A stretch of DNA of 7,541 nt, taken from NCBI GenBank assembly GCA_903921965.1, contig CAIXSE010000676.1, forward strand, positions 1 through 7,541, in the 5' to 3' direction. The notes below the pieces were generated by a model. The model was not told where the DNA came from. It worked only from the letters and a program-made list of their open reading frames with translations, and did not search any database. This DNA comes from an uncultured Thermoleophilia bacterium. Lineage in GTDB: Bacteria > Actinomycetota > Thermoleophilia > UBA2241. Below, piece after piece: positions 6,252-7,541 of the stretch (positions are counted from its first letter, which is position 1; each line of letters opens with the position of its first letter). Both the position numbers and the translations under genes were made by a program.

Positions 6252-7541
6252 TCCGCGACCGCAAAGACATCCCCATGTTCGCCGGGGTCGGCGACGCCGA
6301 GTGGGGCGACTGGCACTGGCAGCTGCGCAACCGCCTGACCACGCTCGAGGACTTCACCGAGCTGCTGCACCTGGACGCGGCGCAGCGCGCCGACCTCGAG
6401 CTCTGCCTCGGCAAGTTCCGCGTCTCCGTGACGCCCTACTACGCCTCCCTCATCGACCCCGACGACCCTTTCGACCCGGTGCGCGCCCAGGCGGTGCCGA
6501 CGCCGCCCGAGCTCGTCGTGCACTCCGAGGAGTCGCCCGACTCCATCGCCGAGGACTTCGACTCGCCGACCCCGCACCTCACGCACCGCTACCCCGACCG
6601 CGTGCTCTTCGTGGTCACCGACATGTGCAGCATGTACTGCCGCCACTGCACCCGCCGGCGCCTCGTCGGCGGCACCGAGAAGATGGTGCCGAAGGAGGAC
6701 ATCGACAACGCCATCCTCTACATCGAGCGCTCGCCCGAGGTCCGTGACGTCCTGATCAGCGGCGGCGACCCGCTGGTGCTCGGCGACGCGCAGCTCGAGG
6801 ACATCGTCGCCCGCGTGCGCGCCATCCCCCACGTGGAGATCATCCGCATCGGCAGCCGCATGCCGGTCGTCTGCCCGCAGCGCATCACCCCCGAGCTCTG
6901 CGCGATGCTCAAGCGCTACCAGCCGCTCTACTTCAACACGCACTTCAACCACCCCAGCGAGTTCACCCCCGAGAGCAGGGCCGCCTGCGAGATGCTCGCC
7001 GACGCCGGCATCCCCCTGGGCAACCAGTCGGTGCTGCTGCGCGGCGTGAACGACTGCGCCCATGTGATGACGAGGCTCGTGCACAAGCTCCTGCAGTACC
7101 GCGTGCGCCCCTACTACTTCTACCAGTGCGACCTCTCCGAGGGCACCGCCCACTTCCGCACCAGCGTGATGAAGGGCATCGAGATCTACGAGAGCCTGCG
7201 CGGCCACACGAGCGGCCTCGCCGTGCCGACCTTCATCATCGACGCCATCGGCGGCGGCGGCAAGACGCCGGTCTTCCCCAACTACGTGATCACCCACGCC
7301 CCCGGCAAGGTCGTGCTGCGCAACTACGAGGGCGTCGTCAGCCGCTACGACGAGCCCGACGACTACGGCGAGGGCGAGTGCCGCTGCCCCGACTGCGCGG
7401 CCGGGCAGAAGCGCCTCGGCGTGGCCGGCATGCTCGACCCCGGCCACGGCCCGGTGCTCTCCGACGTCTGGGCCGCGCGCCTGCAGAAGGTCGTCGACCG
7501 CAAGAACCGCATGGCGGACGTGCACGGCGAGGTGGAGGCGT
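6248..7541 (+). CDS. kamA: lysine 2,3-aminomutase (partial, 3' end beyond right edge)
   Basis: This radical SAM, PLP-dependent enzyme interconverts L-lysine and L-beta-lysine. 431 residues are visible with no stop. The N-terminal part (AEWGDWHWQLRNRL, 17-30; VTPYYASLIDPDDP, 61-74) is like the clostridial enzyme. The [4Fe-4S]/SAM motif CSMYCRHC gives Cys127, Cys131 and Cys134. PLP binds Lys339 in DAIGGGGKTPVFPNY (332-346). Asp295 (QCDLS) and Asp332 match the two aspartates that hold the substrate epsilon-amino group in Clostridium KamA (D293, D330); glutamate 2,3-aminomutases replace them. This argues for lysine as substrate. Cys270 and Cys378/380/383 match the structural zinc ligands. The protein already exceeds the 416-residue clostridial enzyme, so it has a C-terminal extension. 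Its ATG overlaps the antiporter stop by four bases. Codon choice is tighter than in its neighbours (31 of 35 Arg codons are CGC). Beta-lysine may be a catabolic intermediate, an osmolyte precursor or an antibiotic building block. Confidence 0.95.
   Translation, partial: MIRDRKDIPMFAGVGDAEWGDWHWQLRNRLTTLEDFTELLHLDAAQRADLELCLGKFRVSVTPYYASLIDPDDPFDPVRAQAVPTPPELVVHSEESPDSIAEDFDSPTPHLTHRYPDRVLFVVTDMCSMYCRHCTRRRLVGGTEKMVPKEDIDNAILYIERSPEVRDVLISGGDPLVLGDAQLEDIVARVRAIPHVEIIRIGSRMPVVCPQRITPELCAMLKRYQPLYFNTHFNHPSEFTPESRAACEMLADAGIPLGNQSVLLRGVNDCAHVMTRLVHKLLQYRVRPYYFYQCDLSEGTAHFRTSVMKGIEIYESLRGHTSGLAVPTFIIDAIGGGGKTPVFPNYVITHAPGKVVLRNYEGVVSRYDEPDDYGEGECRCPDCAAGQKRLGVAGMLDPGHGPVLSDVWAARLQKVVDRKNRMADVHGEVEA

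Noticed and set aside
6248..7541. Glutamate 2,3-aminomutase instead of lysine 2,3-aminomutase
   Set aside because: Both aspartates that bind the lysine epsilon-amino group (295 and 332) are present; glutamate-specific enzymes replace them.
1..7541. Mobile elements, CRISPR arrays, tRNA or rRNA genes
   Set aside because: No transposase-like product, terminal repeats, regularly spaced repeats or RNA gene signatures were seen on either strand.

Overview
The window is high-GC, densely packed bacterial DNA. Its strong Shine-Dalgarno sites, GTG/ATG starts and codons almost always ending in G or C suggest an actinobacterium or another high-GC lineage; no taxonomic marker is present, so this is tentative. 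A lysine 2,3-aminomutase, an oxygen-sensitive radical SAM enzyme, is compatible with an anaerobic or microaerobic lifestyle but does not prove one.

Layout: at the left edge a truncated XRE-type repressor gene runs leftward (1-179, minus strand). A divergent intergenic region follows (180-340). It holds the only AT-rich patch in the window, with a 17-bp imperfect palindrome lying inside a plausible promoter. From there six genes run rightward, all on the plus strand and closely spaced: a non-pyrrolysine MttB-family (trimethylamine:corrinoid-type) methyltransferase (341-1753); a fold-type I PLP aminotransferase (1765-2904); an ornithine cyclodeaminase/mu-crystallin family enzyme (2942-3967); a DMT/EamA 10-TM transporter (4013-4927); a CPA2-type cation:proton antiporter (4977-6251); and a lysine 2,3-aminomutase, kamA (6248 to beyond the right edge). 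The antiporter stop and the kamA start overlap in ATGA.

Reading: this looks like one regulated operon. Three of its enzymes act on amino-acid-like molecules (transamination, cyclodeamination or imine reduction, 2,3-amino migration). One belongs to a family whose characterised members demethylate quaternary amines. Two genes encode membrane transporters. A plausible but unproven role is catabolism or remodelling of an N-methylated basic amino acid (a betaine of the lysine, ornithine or proline type), or production of a beta-amino-acid osmolyte. No corrinoid protein, reductive activase or beta-lysine acetyltransferase lies inside the window, so any such partner must be outside it. I see no RNA genes, mobile elements or CRISPR arrays. 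No intergenic gap exceeds 300 bases.
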